The notes: a model not told the origin generated them from the letters alone. DNA of 64,000 bases from Meloidogyne chitwoodi (GCA_015183035.1 JACZZP010000007.1:1984001-2048000), one strand, 5' to 3'; shown: positions 21,801 to 30,122, counted from the first letter of the stretch. Program-made: numbers and translations.

Positions 21801-22280
21801 TTGTTGTTCCCGAACGGAATTATGTTCCTGAACGGATTGTTGTTGACCTTGTTGTTGAGAGGGAACTGTCTGTCCCGACTCTCGACTTGCTTGACTACTT
21901 ATTCTGACTTCCATCTCTTCTAAAAGGTACTCAATTTCGTTGATAATGATTCTGGCTTGTTCTGCAAATTCCATGAAATGCACTTTTGGTAAGTGTGCTT
22001 CTTCTGGTGGAGGTGGAGGGAACTCACCGTAAGTTCGCTCCTCAGCCTCTAGTGTCTCACCCTCAAGACGGTCGATGAGAATTTCCCATTTCTCATTAAG
22101 TCTGTCGATCCGATCCAGAGTTCGAGTTAGGTGATGGTGCTCACCTTTTAGTTGATCAAGGTCTCGTTCGGCACCCGCTCTCAATAAGGCGGTGGCGGCG
22201 GTAAGGTGAACCTTTAAAGTTTTGAGTGCTGGACCTAATTGGCTTCTGATTGGTCCGGAGGAAGGCATAATGATCCTCAA
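11844..22280 (-). CDS. BEL/Pao polyprotein: Gag-Pol-Env plus 3' extension (3478 codons)
   Basis: One uninterrupted frame. Residues about 180-215 carry the LPxLxLxPFxGDPxxW Gag motif; CCHC-type zinc knuckles lie at about 410-470. Protease has FDPGS near 575. The reverse transcriptase has DIESAFLMVGL and the active-site box YVDN near 986 (the second Asp is Asn). RNase H starts with HTFVDASS near 1150. Integrase has a zinc-binding H/H..CRAC segment at 1467-1502, then D (GVDYAGP, about 1535), D (LSDNG, about 1600) and E (GGVYERL, about 1641), all intact, followed by a DUF5641-like C-terminal domain. A hydrophobic leader at about 1903 opens Env. Its second part (about 2150-2640) has cysteine spacing and a GCGLPTASCHFYRW segment like the phlebovirus Gc fusion protein, ending in a membrane span. 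Residues after about 2660 match nothing I know. Separate proteins from spliced messages are likely in vivo. Confidence 0.93.
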   Translation of the reverse strand: MRIIMPSSGPIRSQLGPALKTLKVHLTAATALLRAGAERDLDQLKGEHHHLTRTLDRIDRLNEKWEILIDRLEGETLEAEERTYGEFPPPPPEEAHLPKVHFMEFAEQARIIINEIEYLLEEMEVRISSQASRESGQTVPSQQQGQQQSVQEHNSVREQQSVHEEQVNQPINNQVPPANRFQPEIRLPELRLDPFNGDPKKWPAFWQLFSANIDQRAMDNVRKMSYLLTFLHGPAKDLIAGFVLSNENYTRALELLKSRYGDDRAITEALEAELMNMHHANESSHSLRSFVDNIERICRQLEAYGHVDSSPFVSASIKSKLPQSIVAKLIEKERGSGSRWNCAQLRKELREIVEIREEVQRCATITRHKQEIIHQPLARNKPHPKGGSPEMIRSFGAPSHQRNAIRRPFRGSRNCSLCDTFGHFPSQCPKYPTPQDRFRRLREQNRCIRCLRDGHFVKECPSHRICGQCQGGHHLLVCMKGREQNKSRIANRSENKPKQQKHFSQMAAVSGISPATGTNSIQPSPIEEGNSLNKSITSMAYSHLRKKSTAYLMTRKLTVASPKDFNKELPAYVFFDPGSQLSYITKSLVNYLRPPQVGRDDVEVHGFGGTLRDPIRIRSPSYAISIQREDGEWEELELNWTKEISTPFEMANWVSEMPTQVADYPEVQRAIELSNEVPGIMLGTRHFWKYFMGKTEVAPGLFVIQTAFGPVVGGESDMSPQGGKWAHSLAAVNHSNTDQMPPANTVEEFWNLESIGIREDPASDDDQLAINQLKKSIIQDNEGRYTVSWIWREPRAPLPSNYRMAFSRLCSTYSNLQRSKELLEKYNKVFLDYLKQGIIEPATRNSEGQEHYLAHHAVITHKIRPVFDASAHPRGQPSLNDCLLRGPVLLPELAGLLIRFRQPKFVAISDIESAFLMVGLHPADREVTKFMWVKDLLKPPTASNTQFYRFTRVAFGVICSPYLLAGVINHHLDKYGPGVAAELSNSLYVDNLHIGAETWPELLEKCQKAKEIFIDAKMNLREFSSNSAQLMDAIPEKDRLDAKEPKVLGMRWNTSTDRLSFQLPNESIQKITSRRAVLSSLAGIYDPLGLLSPSVLPAKLFFQKLWDHGHDWDSPLSEEELSVWENFLNGWQGSNISIPRRALPVNPEKLELHTFVDASSCAYAAAVYLRGMSQDSIFTSLIFSKNRLKPKKGGKTLTIPRMELIAILIGVRAIAYIKKEIGVPLTQIHLWSDSQIALSWVKSSQNQPTFVQRRLDEIKKHDNIIFHYVRTDENPADLATRGLNPSELDHNQLWWSGPSWLAKRGASWPEDPTFDSFNLEDTVEDKIKENFSDQILSLPAQVTLRERFIQGSQWSSWTKSRRIMIYMLRFIRLVVGKVQAQICAKISVSKEGPFTAEDFATAETYLIKLEQNECSEELSKYKSTIDDQKIIRLRTRMINSKSPEGLIHPILLPKNSSIGKLLITHIHKELCHGGVDWTLTEYLNKYWQPKARQTVRRVISECRACRKMSSYKYALPEMPPLSADRVQQRRPFQSIGVDYAGPTLTKVNQVIVKCWLVLITCLTTRAVYIEPTLDLTAASFVNVFRRFISRRGRPERVLSDNGRNFVLAEKAISSALAPLLAEDRIEWKFIPALSPWAGGVYERLIGLAKSCFKRTLGKQVLPYDQLATFIAEVEAALNSRPLTHVSDGEGAPLPLRPIDFLQPGSVLKLEPADKRLGRVDHLQPHEQLLLHWKGTLENLDSLWNRWKKEYLVMLRDNSKWDHVGPRLQTKTAPKVDDVVLVEDSMQPRNTWSMARIVKLNGEPGPIRSVKLRMPNGRITTRPVNKIYPLEAGPKSTEQENILPVVLADKEIAQPEPNPKSALNLPPFEEEADDDPPPQASVNSEEILKGTNQNIPEKHSNHRMTTRGKIKLTAAAVMLFFFSLLVNGLAAVSSSEIKCTGCPTCQGCLVHCNKQGVKIHSPEKISKIQICCSDHCHLFPGKPEIDHILPKEILLNKYECKADFWDTNRETPFEVSVQCSAFHPCQLIDCNFCLELILNSSCKPKMAAIVACSAFFLLILILSCLFGALQKLFKPFGLIFKIFKIFRRRREKVKIIKRKILGESKESIKKLTTHAKKAIKKKSQEIKRASLGRLARYGILSSILALSISLVNSDTVAVISQSESCRVNNGTRLCTINSATTLSLLPASQPNTLLIKDKSGQVLGAVTLTLRALTLVCNPKTIAFLRSYQINTRSVWRCPASGSCYGSFCSQVGPNTHIPELIEVMDKVGTSGCIESSAVWSSGCGLPTASCHFYRWYAVPMSFDAYELFECPTWDFHIKADLTITVNDHILEESLTLIPGWTHHGKNISLTPIAVSNPPAPILSTPFLTHGFSVALGKDVPLDLKCPDLPSARGFGCNMSEEACRDCRHTSEDTVICQCREFDAEAILADPKARLPLTMGRHTFLTQEDQVYVEQTYTPIQVHIEMENFKLISQITESTCKISPKGVKGCYKCLKGVQVEFTCTTDFGTSLAYTQCADGIKFITRCSYNGTEGKATFMYSRSQINTICVVKCPGGESKFNLKGELIFIPLPWKEREIIQSLTGEKVTAWTLIDFIPLSLFPSLPIGFIISLLFALLIFLAAFYFLIRLKLKFFRKLATLLVTIIILINLGGGEGALRPKMSLRPKMVLRPKMSLRPKMCLRPTGSLCPKMFLRQTGSLRLKMSLRPTGACQISSSHTLTYPFLYKKGSSCKEERRVASQTILLTITPSKRDNSLCHQIPFFYYKHFKCLFNENHFYSFLMCTFLSTANFFEAKFCNDPSQNKRKGKVFSTFTKEEMCIKNSHLGALTVNNAHFCTFRSIIKEGPMLNPPNENSLKNTQLIINKSFIYFLNFLIKVIFVRAMPESATPLSRPGKSERPRVGESMAQYLTRTIKNFWPPTSFENDPRERGEAILALIWEDLEYKGKRLPEEPAKLSASAWTTLIQPDLTVSEYFTKKGKPLEHPNLPCLALSGGIRGSSRKSRKNAQIVGHRCWRAGEIHKSYLPLEFVIYSPQGAFRASCVRDVPGFTSPPRRALINPGEEELGDLKEETVKITIPRGRVIKSITILFTILAFAFTAGASIPANKLLGLSIFSSPSLSIFSSPSCYSFLYYNLKFNDIFSTDNKINKMKRGSIAQEKKDNKKAREAAYIATFGKPVSLEDMDDMEAIVNSETEIPRPSPDKTWDPQGQQQMTDSELQELSASILPLNTQIENSKNSEKQQPITIGNQPSTSKLTTEQPTLNEKEINLSSIGGKHVEGKKSLENTPIPPCSENLEDRIQIALLACIEKLSGKSSVVPSPAQAQKVSLPSGDPQLIKPSFQANDAPSTSASVNVRPDNQPAVFRPPLLDPVPIPLNRVEPENGEAGPRDPRRAVPYARPRNGRWPGRPAPLARSVVVENHLRAIRTQSEQLAQLVAVAITDAEREEREHRGHDYTHDLFAIKGSISRVLKNIRVSFSHLPPR
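12850..13650 (-). other. Second candidate accessory region of the BEL/Pao element
   Basis: From the ATG near 13650 the frame reads MPESATPLSRPGKSERP and continues through a hydrophilic stretch to a hydrophobic segment (ITILFTILAFAFTAG) near 13050-13000. This suggests a small membrane protein or a second glycoprotein-like product. Between here and the end of Env (about 14150-13650) the frame is AT-rich and looks like an intron or spacer that merely lacks stops. Confidence 0.35.
14150..14330 (-). repeat. In-frame 18-bp tandem repeat at the end of Env
   Basis: About nine copies of GGGCGCAAAGACATTTTT, coding on the minus strand for repeated LRPKMS-like hexapeptides. The repeat follows directly on the Env membrane span, so it would form a variable cytoplasmic tail. 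Confidence 0.85.
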
Positions 22281-22419
22281 CTGTTTTAAACTGGATTAAA
22301 GGCTAAAATTAGGCTTTAATACTTTTTCAGTTTAAAAATTTATAAAATTTCCAAATTGAGCCAAAAGTGACAATTTTTCACTTTTTTATTAATTTGTAAA
22401 GAAAAGAGACTGCACGAGC

Positions 22420-23053
22420 GGGCAGTGTCTAGTAATAAAGAAAGGCGATGTCCCTTCACTGGGATGTGCAATCGCTCTTTTAAGTTTGCGTAGTTGGCGC
22501 ACTAACACAAAAGAATGGCTGGCTAGAGCCAATTGACTGGTAAACACTTTACTATATCAATAGAAAGTGAAAAGCGATGTCCCTTCAGCGGGAGATGCAA
22601 TCGCTCTAAGGAATTTGTGTAGCTAGTAAACTAACACAAAAGAATGGCTAGCTAGAGCCAAAAACTTGTAAAACTGTGCAAGTCAACGAACAAAGTTGAC
22701 TGCAGGTGTTGATGTTGTTTTTTGCCCCTTTTGGACAAAAAAATGGCGGCTCGGCACGGAGCGGTAAATCACCAATGATTAGGTGGGCAACTAATGGCCA
22801 AAGTAGTAAATGGGCCCGGCTCGGGGCAAAAGTCAAAATTGGCGGCTAAACGGCCAAGTAAAAGTGACGGCCCAGTTTGGGGCAGCAAATCACTTAAAAA
22901 CAACGTGTAAGCCCAGCTCGGGGCGAAAATGAAGATTGGCAACTAAGTGGCCAAGTAAGAGTGACGGCCCAGTTTGGGGCGGCAAATCACTCGAGAGCAA
23001 CGGTAGTTGGTCTCCTTTGTTAATACGGGGCAGTACGACTGGACTGCAGTGGA
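22420..23053 (-). repeat. Repeated leader of the BEL/Pao element
   Basis: Untranslated leader between the primer site and the Gag start. It holds two diverged copies of a roughly 125-bp unit (GCGATGTCCCTTCA... at about 22446 and 22569) and two copies of a roughly 110-bp unit (GTGACGGCCCAGTTTGGGG at about 22863 and 22960). Structured repeated leaders may serve packaging or translation; this is inference. Confidence 0.65.
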
Positions 23054-23069
23054 CCCGTACGGGGCTCCA
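23054..23069 (-). promoter_or_regulatory. Primer-binding-like site
   Basis: On the minus strand TGGAGCCCCGTACGGG starts 7 nt inside the 5' LTR. A TGG start is expected for complementarity to a tRNA 3' CCA end. I could not assign the tRNA. Confidence 0.6.
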
Positions 23070-23076
23070 AATTTTA

Positions 23077-23589
23077 TGTGCCGAAAGCACAATTTGTAAA
23101 GTGCCGAAAAGGCACAGTTAAATAACCTAGACTCAAACAATTAAACAAAAAACACAAATTAAAGAACTTTACTAATTTCTACTTAATTAACAAATATAAT
23201 AATAATAATAGCTCGGGGGAATAAATGCCGAGAAAGTGGAAATGACGGTCAACAATGTCACTCCTTGTGGTATAAAGAGATATAGCGCGAACCAGCGGTA
23301 AGTTGGTAAAAATAGGAAAAAAGATCAATTGATTGGCAGGGCCAAAAAGCGCTGGCAATAATGTAAAGGCAAGTCAGAAAAATCGTAAGTAATAAAGCAA
23401 GCTAAAAAACAAGTGAATAACAAGGTCCCTTAATGGAAATAAGCACGGAGATTAAATAGTGGAAAATAGGAGGCGTTACAAAATGTTTAGGCCAAATAAA
23501 TGTTGGAAAGTAGGCAATAAATAAAAAAGGGACGAATTAAAATAATTAAATAATTAATTGAAATAATTAAAATGTGCCTATTCGGCACA
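23077..23589 (-). repeat. 5' LTR of the BEL/Pao element
   Basis: 513 bp, identical by eye to 11306-11818. As the upstream LTR on the minus strand it should hold the promoter; an obvious TATA box was not identified. Confidence 0.95.
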
Positions 23590-23928
23590 AGGGTATAAAT
23601 ATATATTTAAAAAAATATATATTTATATTTGTTTAGTGGATATTTTTTTTTTAAATTAATTTTAGTAAACTTAATTTCATTCAAAATATTTTAAACAAAA
23701 GAATGGGGAATGTTTTGAAATTTTTTTAATGAAAGCATTTTTTAAAAAAGACTGTTCTTCTATTTAAAATTTGTAAATATATGACAGGGGTCAAAAAAAA
23801 AATAAAAAAAAAATTTTTTTGAAAAGTTGAGAAAAAATTTTCAAAAAAAAAATTAAAAAAAATCCTTATAACCTTCCCATTTTTAATTTTCAATTTTGCT
23901 TAACCAAATCATAAAAAGCAGTTATAAT

Positions 23929-26900
23929 TTATCCACCAAACAAATAAATACCTAATAAAACTTCACAAAAGATAGTTCCAATTATGTTAATTATATTCCA
24001 CACCCAAGCCAGTGCTGCTCCACATTCTTTCATTACATTTTCAATATTTCGTTTTTTTCGGTTTTTCAGCTTTGAATCAACACAATTATTATTGTAATTT
24101 TTAGGAGGATTAAGACATTCATTTGTTATCATTGAAATAAACATTTTATTGTCTGTAATTAATTGTTTATTGGTTGGTGGACAATTCTCTTCTGTTAAAA
24201 AAATTAAAAAATTGATATATTAAATGAAATAAGTTATTTATTTTTACTAAAATTTAAAATAATCCTGTTAGATATGGATAGAAGAGGTCTTTTATAGACA
24301 CTTAAACGGTATAGTACAAATACTATATAAGCACCAGTAATAAACCAGTCTGAGAGTTAACCCTCGACACAATTACACTTCTACCTTCATTCTATTGTTA
24401 ATGCTCTGTGATAAAACTTTGCTTTGTTACCCGACTACATTATCTCGGACACAAGAAAAAAGTAGGACATTTCAACGTAACACATCCTTTTTATAATTAC
24501 CTTGATTATAATTAACAGATCTACGTCTACCAGATGACCGCAAACATTCTGGTAACCATGATGAACAATCATAGTCAGACAAATATTTAAAAGGAATCCA
24601 AACATTTAAAATAATCCATCCAATTCCACCAATCACTCCAGCTACCATTATTAAATCCGCAACAGACGAATGTCCATAAAAATGGTGATGTACGATTACT
24701 CTTTTTCGGTTGGAGTCTCTGAAGCTGCTAGAGCCTCTGTAGCTGCTGGAGCTCGGTGTTTGAGTATTAACTTTACGTTTTTTACGTACTAATGTAGTCA
24801 AATTTGTGTTAAAATTATTTTTCTAAAATTTAAGTTAAAATTATTAAAATTTGAAAAAAATTTTTGAAAAAGACAATTATTAAAAAATATTGGACACTTG
24901 AGTATGAGTAATTTTATAAATAAATTAGGATGGTTACTAATTTTTATTTTTTTTTGAATGAATTTTCAAATGAAGTTTAAAAAAATAATAAATTTAAAAT
25001 AATACTTTATTATTTAAATAAAAAAAGTCAGTTCATACCTTATTGGCTTCAAAACAGCTTTTTATATTTATCCAATCAATCTCTACAGTAATTTCTTTTT
25101 TATTTCCTTTTAAATATTTTTTAAATGAATTTGCTATTTTTTTTAATTTTTCTCCAATATTTTTATAAAAATTGGAAAGATTATTTTTATCAAATTTATT
25201 TTCTTCAATTAATTCTAATTTATTTTTTAATTTAATTTCTTCTTCATTTTCTTCAATTTTAAAAATGTTTGAAAAATTTAAAATTTTTTTTAATAATTTT
25301 AAAAATTTTGTTTTCATATTTTTCATTATTTTAGCTTCTCTCAAATCATCAGATAAAATTTCTAAAAATTCATCAATTTCTTTTTTCAAATTTTCTCCAT
25401 TTTTATTCAAATAATTATAAATTTTTAAAACAAATTGTTCTCTTTTAATTTCTCCAAAAACAAAAGGACGTATATTTTTAAAATATAAATTAATTTGTTT
25501 TTTAGAAGAATTATCAATTAAATTATTTTTAAAAAACCAATTTATTTGACAATTATAAAAATTAAATATTTTTTTAAAATAATAATTAATTATTTCAACA
25601 GGATTCCAACTCTTCCAAACAGATTTTTCATTCCATTTGTCAACACATTTTGATGTTTTCTCATTATTTGGATATACTGACATAATATTTAAATATTTTA
25701 AAATAATTTAAATAATTTAAAATAATTTAAATATTTTTAAATATAAATTTATGCTTTCGAACTATAAAGGAATGTAGAGGAAGGAATGGGGGACGACACA
25801 GTTAATGAGAGGATGTGGAAGATGTCCTCTGTATGATATTTTGGAAAACCTAATCTCTAAAAAACCGTTAATGTTGGAGGCTGATGAGCCTCATATTTTC
25901 AACTTCAAAAGCTGAATTAAATTATTTTTAAATAATTTAAAATTAGAAATTAAGAGACTTTTTTGAGTATTTTTTATTAAAATATTTTATTTAATTTATT
26001 AAATTTTAAAAATATTTTTTTTTAAAAAAAAACTTACAATTAAAATACATTTTTATCATTCCTTTAATTTCTAATTTAAATTGATCAATATTTTTATATC
26101 CAAATTGTTCAATTAACATTCCAATACAGTCAGTAGACAATAATTCTTTAAAAGAAATTTCTAAAATATTTTCAATTTCTTTATTTTCTTTTTCAATAAT
26201 TTTATTCAATTCTAAAGCTAAAATATAATATTTTGTTTGAATAAAAAGTGAACAGAGTTTTAATATATTTTGTTGAGTAAGACCATCTTTTAAACTTTCA
26301 TTTTGACTTTTTAACCTTTTTTGAATTAAAAAATAATTATTAAATTAAATTAAATTACATTAATGAATATTATTTATTTTTAGATATATCTAATATATTA
26401 AAATTAAGTCCAGGCGCTAGACTAATTGTAAGATAAAACCTATTAAATAAACAACATACTAACCTATTCGTTTTAAATTAATTTATCGCTTTTTAAAATT
26501 ATTTAATTTAAGGTTTCTTAATAAAAACTTTAAGAATTAACTCTGAAACCTAATATTTTTTAGAAAATTGAAATTTCATGGATAAACATATCCCCCAGAC
26601 ATTTTCCAATTTTGGATTTAGGCCGCCTATCTTCTATTTGTTAGATTATAATTATTTTTATTGACTTAATTAATTATTATTTAATTATTTCTAGATAGAG
26701 AAAAGAATGTTTATTTAATTAAAATTACAATGAATTAAAATTCTCCAGACTGTTCTCATTTAAAGTTGACAAAAGTTGTTTAAAATTAGAAGAACCATTT
26801 TCTTCATCTAACATTTTAAACAATAAAGTTGTATTAATTTTTAGTTTATTATCGTTTGCCTCATCAATTTGTACATTTACTTTATATTTATTTTTTAATA

Positions 26901-27544
26901 AAATATTTGTAAATGTTTCAATTATTTTTTCATTTTCTTGAATAAATTGGGCTTTGGGTCCTTCTATTGAAAAAAAAATAATTTTTTTAGTCTAATTTTT
27001 TAAATATTTAAATTAAATGTTTCCTTAAACTACTTTATTCGAATTATCCCAATTATTCTGGGTAAAACACTTTTCAATAAAATTAAAAATAACGTTGTCC
27101 GAGGGCTGAATTATTTCAACTAATCTCTTACTAAATAATTGGAAGATAATTGTTGTATATGATTAGTGGTCTTTTATAGACACTTTAACGGTCTAGTCAA
27201 CAGACTATATAAGCACCAGTAAATAAACAGTCTTTGAGTTAACCCTCAACCGACCTCTACACTTCTACCTATCTTCAACCTTCAACTGTCTTTCTCTACG
27301 TGATAAACTGTTTGCTTGTTGCTCGACTACTCTTCAGTATCTCGGACACCCTAGTTGTACTTAAGTAGGAAATAATCTCATACATATATAAACAAGATTG
27401 AAAATTCCAATCATCTTTTAACATTTTAACATTTTAAAGAAATAAAATTAGTTATTTACCTTTTTTAATCTTAGCAATTTGTTTTGGTTCTTCTCCACTC
27501 ACAGAGTAAAGAAGTAACAACAAAATTAACTTTAGAATTAACAT
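23929..27544 (-). CDS. Secreted/membrane-anchored Lys/Asn-rich protein, 6 exons (paralogue 2)
   Basis: Function unknown. Exons: 27544-27460, 26963-26729, 26315-26038, 25676-25039, 24822-24501, 24191-23929, giving about 606 aa with consistent phases. Exon 1 is a clear signal peptide (MLILKLILLLLLYSVSG). Exons 2-6 match exons 4-8 of the gene at 42-5783 in order, phase and motifs: KVNVQIDE; a Tyr-rich YYILAL helix; an exon end NIKSCFEANK versus NIKQCFDDK; a basic segment then a membrane span near 467-488; and a C-terminal RKKR...CG..LAW.W span. It lacks counterparts of exons 2 and 3 of paralogue 1. LTR-like insertions sit in its first and last introns. The ends of exons 2 and 3 hide in-frame stops inside GTAAT and GTAAG donors. 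Confidence 0.7.
24266..24482. mobile_element. Solo-LTR-like element, 217 bp (copy 1)
   Basis: Starts TGTTA and ends TAACA, contains TATATAAGCACCAGTAA and a CTCGGACAC-like tail, and is about 217 bp. A related copy is at 27151-27384. Flanks AATCC / CATCC could be a 5-bp duplication with one mismatch. It lies in the last intron of paralogue 2, ending about 18 bp from the exon 5 donor. Confidence 0.5.
27151..27384. mobile_element. Solo-LTR-like element, 234 bp (copy 2)
   Basis: Shares GGTCTTTTATAGACACTT, CTATATAAGCACCAGTAA and TATCTCGGACAC in the same order with 24266-24482. Starts TGTTG and ends ATACA. No clear target duplication. It lies in intron 1 of paralogue 2. Confidence 0.45.
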
Positions 27545-28013
27545 TTCTCTTAAATTAATAAATTTAATTTAAAATTAACATTTTTTTTATCCTCTTTTAT
27601 TTCATAAGAGTAATTTTAAAAAATTTAACAGTAAAAAAACTTTTTTTATTTAGTGGCTGATACGATATAATTTACAAAATATAAAAAAGATAGGTAAAAT
27701 TAAATTTGAATTTATTTGACTGCCATCTTAAATCTCTTATTTTATATAAAATTTATTGACACAAAAAAAGAACGAAAAAATTTTTAAAATTTTTTCCCTT
27801 CACTCTATGCCTTCACTTAAAGTGCCTTTTTAATATAAACATTGATTTTTCAATTCATATGAATTTTCACGTGATTCAATAATTAAAAAATTAATAAACT
27901 CGAGATTTTTTTTTTAATATATAAATTTAAATCTAGGAATTTAAAAAAATTATATTTTATTTTTAAATTAATTTTAAAGTTTTTAATTAAATTCCTCTTT
28001 GAGGATTAAACAC

Positions 28014-28106
28014 CAGTGATGGGCAAAATAGGAAAATAAAATTACAAAAAATAAAAAAAATTGGTCTAAAAACACGAAATAAAATTACGAAAGTTGCCCA
28101 TCCCTT
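28014..28106. mobile_element. hAT-type MITE, second duplicate of 6384-6476
   Basis: Same ends and same TTAAACAC flanks at the orthologous position of the duplication, so it is inherited rather than a new insertion. Confidence 0.6.
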
Positions 28107-28190
28107 TTAAACACAATTTAGGAGGTCGGTTTATTAAAGAAATAAATTACATGTTATTAAAACATTTTTATTTAAAAAATATAATTGGTT

Positions 28191-28729
28191 GGCACTTTTG
28201 AAGAACGGGGTGTTTTCCTGCGGACTTTTTTTGCGGACAACTTATTATTTATGTTTGACTTTTTCCTAAGACAAATAAGGGTGTATATGGATTAATAAAT
28301 AGGTGTAAATGTTTCTGACCTAGTCATTTACATCTTTGTTAATCGATTATTTAGAAAAATGGTTCAATCGCTTAAAAACTTAACTTTGTTACAATTATAC
28401 AACAAGATCAGCTTACCAGAAGAGGAATTTCAAGAATTGTTGGTAGAGCTTAAATTGCTTCATCAACTCTGACAGAAACTGAAAAGACGCCATAAAACTG
28501 AATTTGGAACTGCAGAAACAACACTTGGAAGCTATATTCATGAATTTGTTTGGAGACAGCGTTTTAAAGGACCAGACTGTTTTTTCCATTTAATTTCACA
28601 AATTGTCAATCATGATTCTTATTTGTGTGAATAAAAGTCAATGTATACCCCCTAGGAAAAAGTCAAACATAAATAATAAGTTGTCCGCAAAAAAAGTCCG
28701 CAGGAAAACACCCCGTTCTTCAAAGTGCC
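28191..28729 (+). mobile_element. Merlin-like element 2 (539 bp)
   Basis: Inverted terminal repeats of about 75 bp begin GGCACTTTGAAGAACGGGG (one T indel between arms). Flanks AATTGGTT / AATTGTTT are an 8-bp duplication with one mismatch, and the empty site in the other duplication copy (AATTATTT, near 6555) has it once. The interior holds a transposase C-terminal relic. Confidence 0.65.
28359..28633 (+). pseudogene. C-terminal Merlin-like transposase relic
   Basis: Reads MVQSLKNLTLL..., a stop, then further downstream TTLGSYIHEFVWRQRFKGPD and a short helix to the next stop. The pattern S-Y-I-x-E-F-x-W-R near the C-terminus is what ISXO2/IS1016-type transposases show after their DDE core. 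An internal stop and the missing core make it a relic. Confidence 0.45.
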
Positions 28730-29710
28730 AATTGTTTACTTACAAAGAGATCAACACACCTATTTTTATCAAATATATATACTTTCCCCTTATATATATT
28801 ACCCAATTTATTTCATAAACAAACTTATAGGGTAATTGAGGGTTTCAAAGAATAGAAATTGGTCCAATTAATTCCCATTAAAATATAATAAAATAAATAA
28901 ATATATAAGTGTAATATTAAAAAATAAATATATAATAATGATTAAAAAAATATTAAAAAATAAATTAAAAAAATAATAATAATATTTGCCTTCAGAAATT
29001 AGCTAAAATTCCAAATACTTATTTAATAAAAAATGTTTGTTTAAATTAATTTAAGTAAATAAAATTAAAATAAAAAAATTAATAAATAGTCGGGCTCTCA
29101 AAATATATCTCGAGAAAAAAAATTTATATTTAAATCTCGAATTTTGATTTTTAAAAGAAAGTGCATTTAAAACTCATGAGAGGTTTTAACGTTGACATAT
29201 TGAAAGATCTCTAACATTTTTCTTTACCTCTCTCAAAATTTAATTTTTTAAATTTATTAAAAAAAAATTTTTTAAAACATAGGGCATGTGTCAATTAATT
29301 TTTTTTTAATAAAATTTAATAAATTGGTAAATTTAAAAAAATATATTTTTGTTTAAATATTTTTAATTTAATAAATAAAAAAATTAATTTATTTTTAAAT
29401 AATTTTATTTAATTAATAAAAATATTATTGTTCTCCAAAAAATTTAAAAAATAATTAAAAAATAAGAGTAATAATTTAAAATATAAATAAATATTATAAA
29501 AAACAGTTAGAGGGAACTTTAAAAAATAAATTAGAGGAAATATTCCTCAAATTTATAAATTTAATAATTTATTTAATTTTAATAAAGTCTTAATTTAATT
29601 TTTTTTATTCTCCCCAGATTGATCATTATTTTATTAATTTAATAAATTAATTTTAAAATATTCAAACAAAACATTCATTCTTTTTATTTTTTTTAATCTT
29701 TTTATTTTTT

Positions 29711-30122
29711 TTATTTTTCTGTTCGTCCTTCTGGTATTATTGGACCCTTAAAATTATCAAATTTAATTTTTCTAAAATTAAATAATTAAAATAACCTTTA
29801 CTATATTGCAACCTCCAGTATAAGGATTGCAACCATTATTACAACAACTAGATAAATTAATTTTAATTTTAAAAATTAAAATAATAATATTTATTTATTT
29901 TTCCTAAAACCCTAATTATCAAAAAAAAAAATTAAATTTAATAAAATAGAAAAATAAAATTTACGTAGTTGAAAGGTCTTTATTAGGCTGTGACATTACA
30001 AAACAGCAAGGTTGATATGTTCCACAATTATTACAACTATCAATTCTCATTCCAAAAATTTGAGAAAATTTATTTAAAAAAATAATTAAAGTAAAAAATA
30101 ATAAAATAATATTGTTGAACAT
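29711..30122 (-). CDS. Small secreted Cys-rich protein A, 3 exons
   Basis: Exons 30122-29965, 29847-29796, 29746-29711 give 81 aa: signal peptide 1-24, then a mature part with eight cysteines (CxxC, CC, CC, C, C) and a short basic or Pro-containing tail ending in Lys. Phases (2, then 0) and exon sizes are the same as in the plus-strand gene at 33424-33894. Closest relatives in the window are genes B, C and, more distantly, D and E. Small secreted eight-Cys proteins may be effectors or toxin-like peptides, but nothing here fixes the function. A shared TATA block lies 56 bp upstream of the start. Confidence 0.75.

Larger units (their letters stand above)
11306..23589 (-). mobile_element. Full-length BEL/Pao LTR retroelement with Env (12284 bp)
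   Basis: Two 513-bp LTRs bound the element. The 5-bp direct repeat AGGGT flanks it at 11301-11305 and 23590-23594. The primer-binding-like site and polypurine tract sit where expected for minus-strand transcription. The LTRs look identical on reading, and the long frame has no stop, so the insertion is recent and may be functional. Domain order Gag, protease, RT, RNase H, integrase is the BEL/Pao order. A glycoprotein of phlebovirus Gc type follows, as in the Ascaris Tas and C. elegans Cer7 groups. Confidence 0.95.
27545..29610. repeat. Segmental duplication, copy 2 (5' flank of paralogue 2)
   Basis: Aligns with 5895-8440, the flank of paralogue 1, with small indels. It lacks the 1037-bp TA element found there, and instead carries a 539-bp Merlin-like insertion (28191-28729). 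A third, short fragment of the same sequence is at 35370-35517. Confidence 0.8.

Noticed and set aside
22648..23140. Short frames in the BEL leader and 5' LTR edge
   Set aside because: They lie in repeated untranslated leader; frames on both strands are equally open and match nothing.
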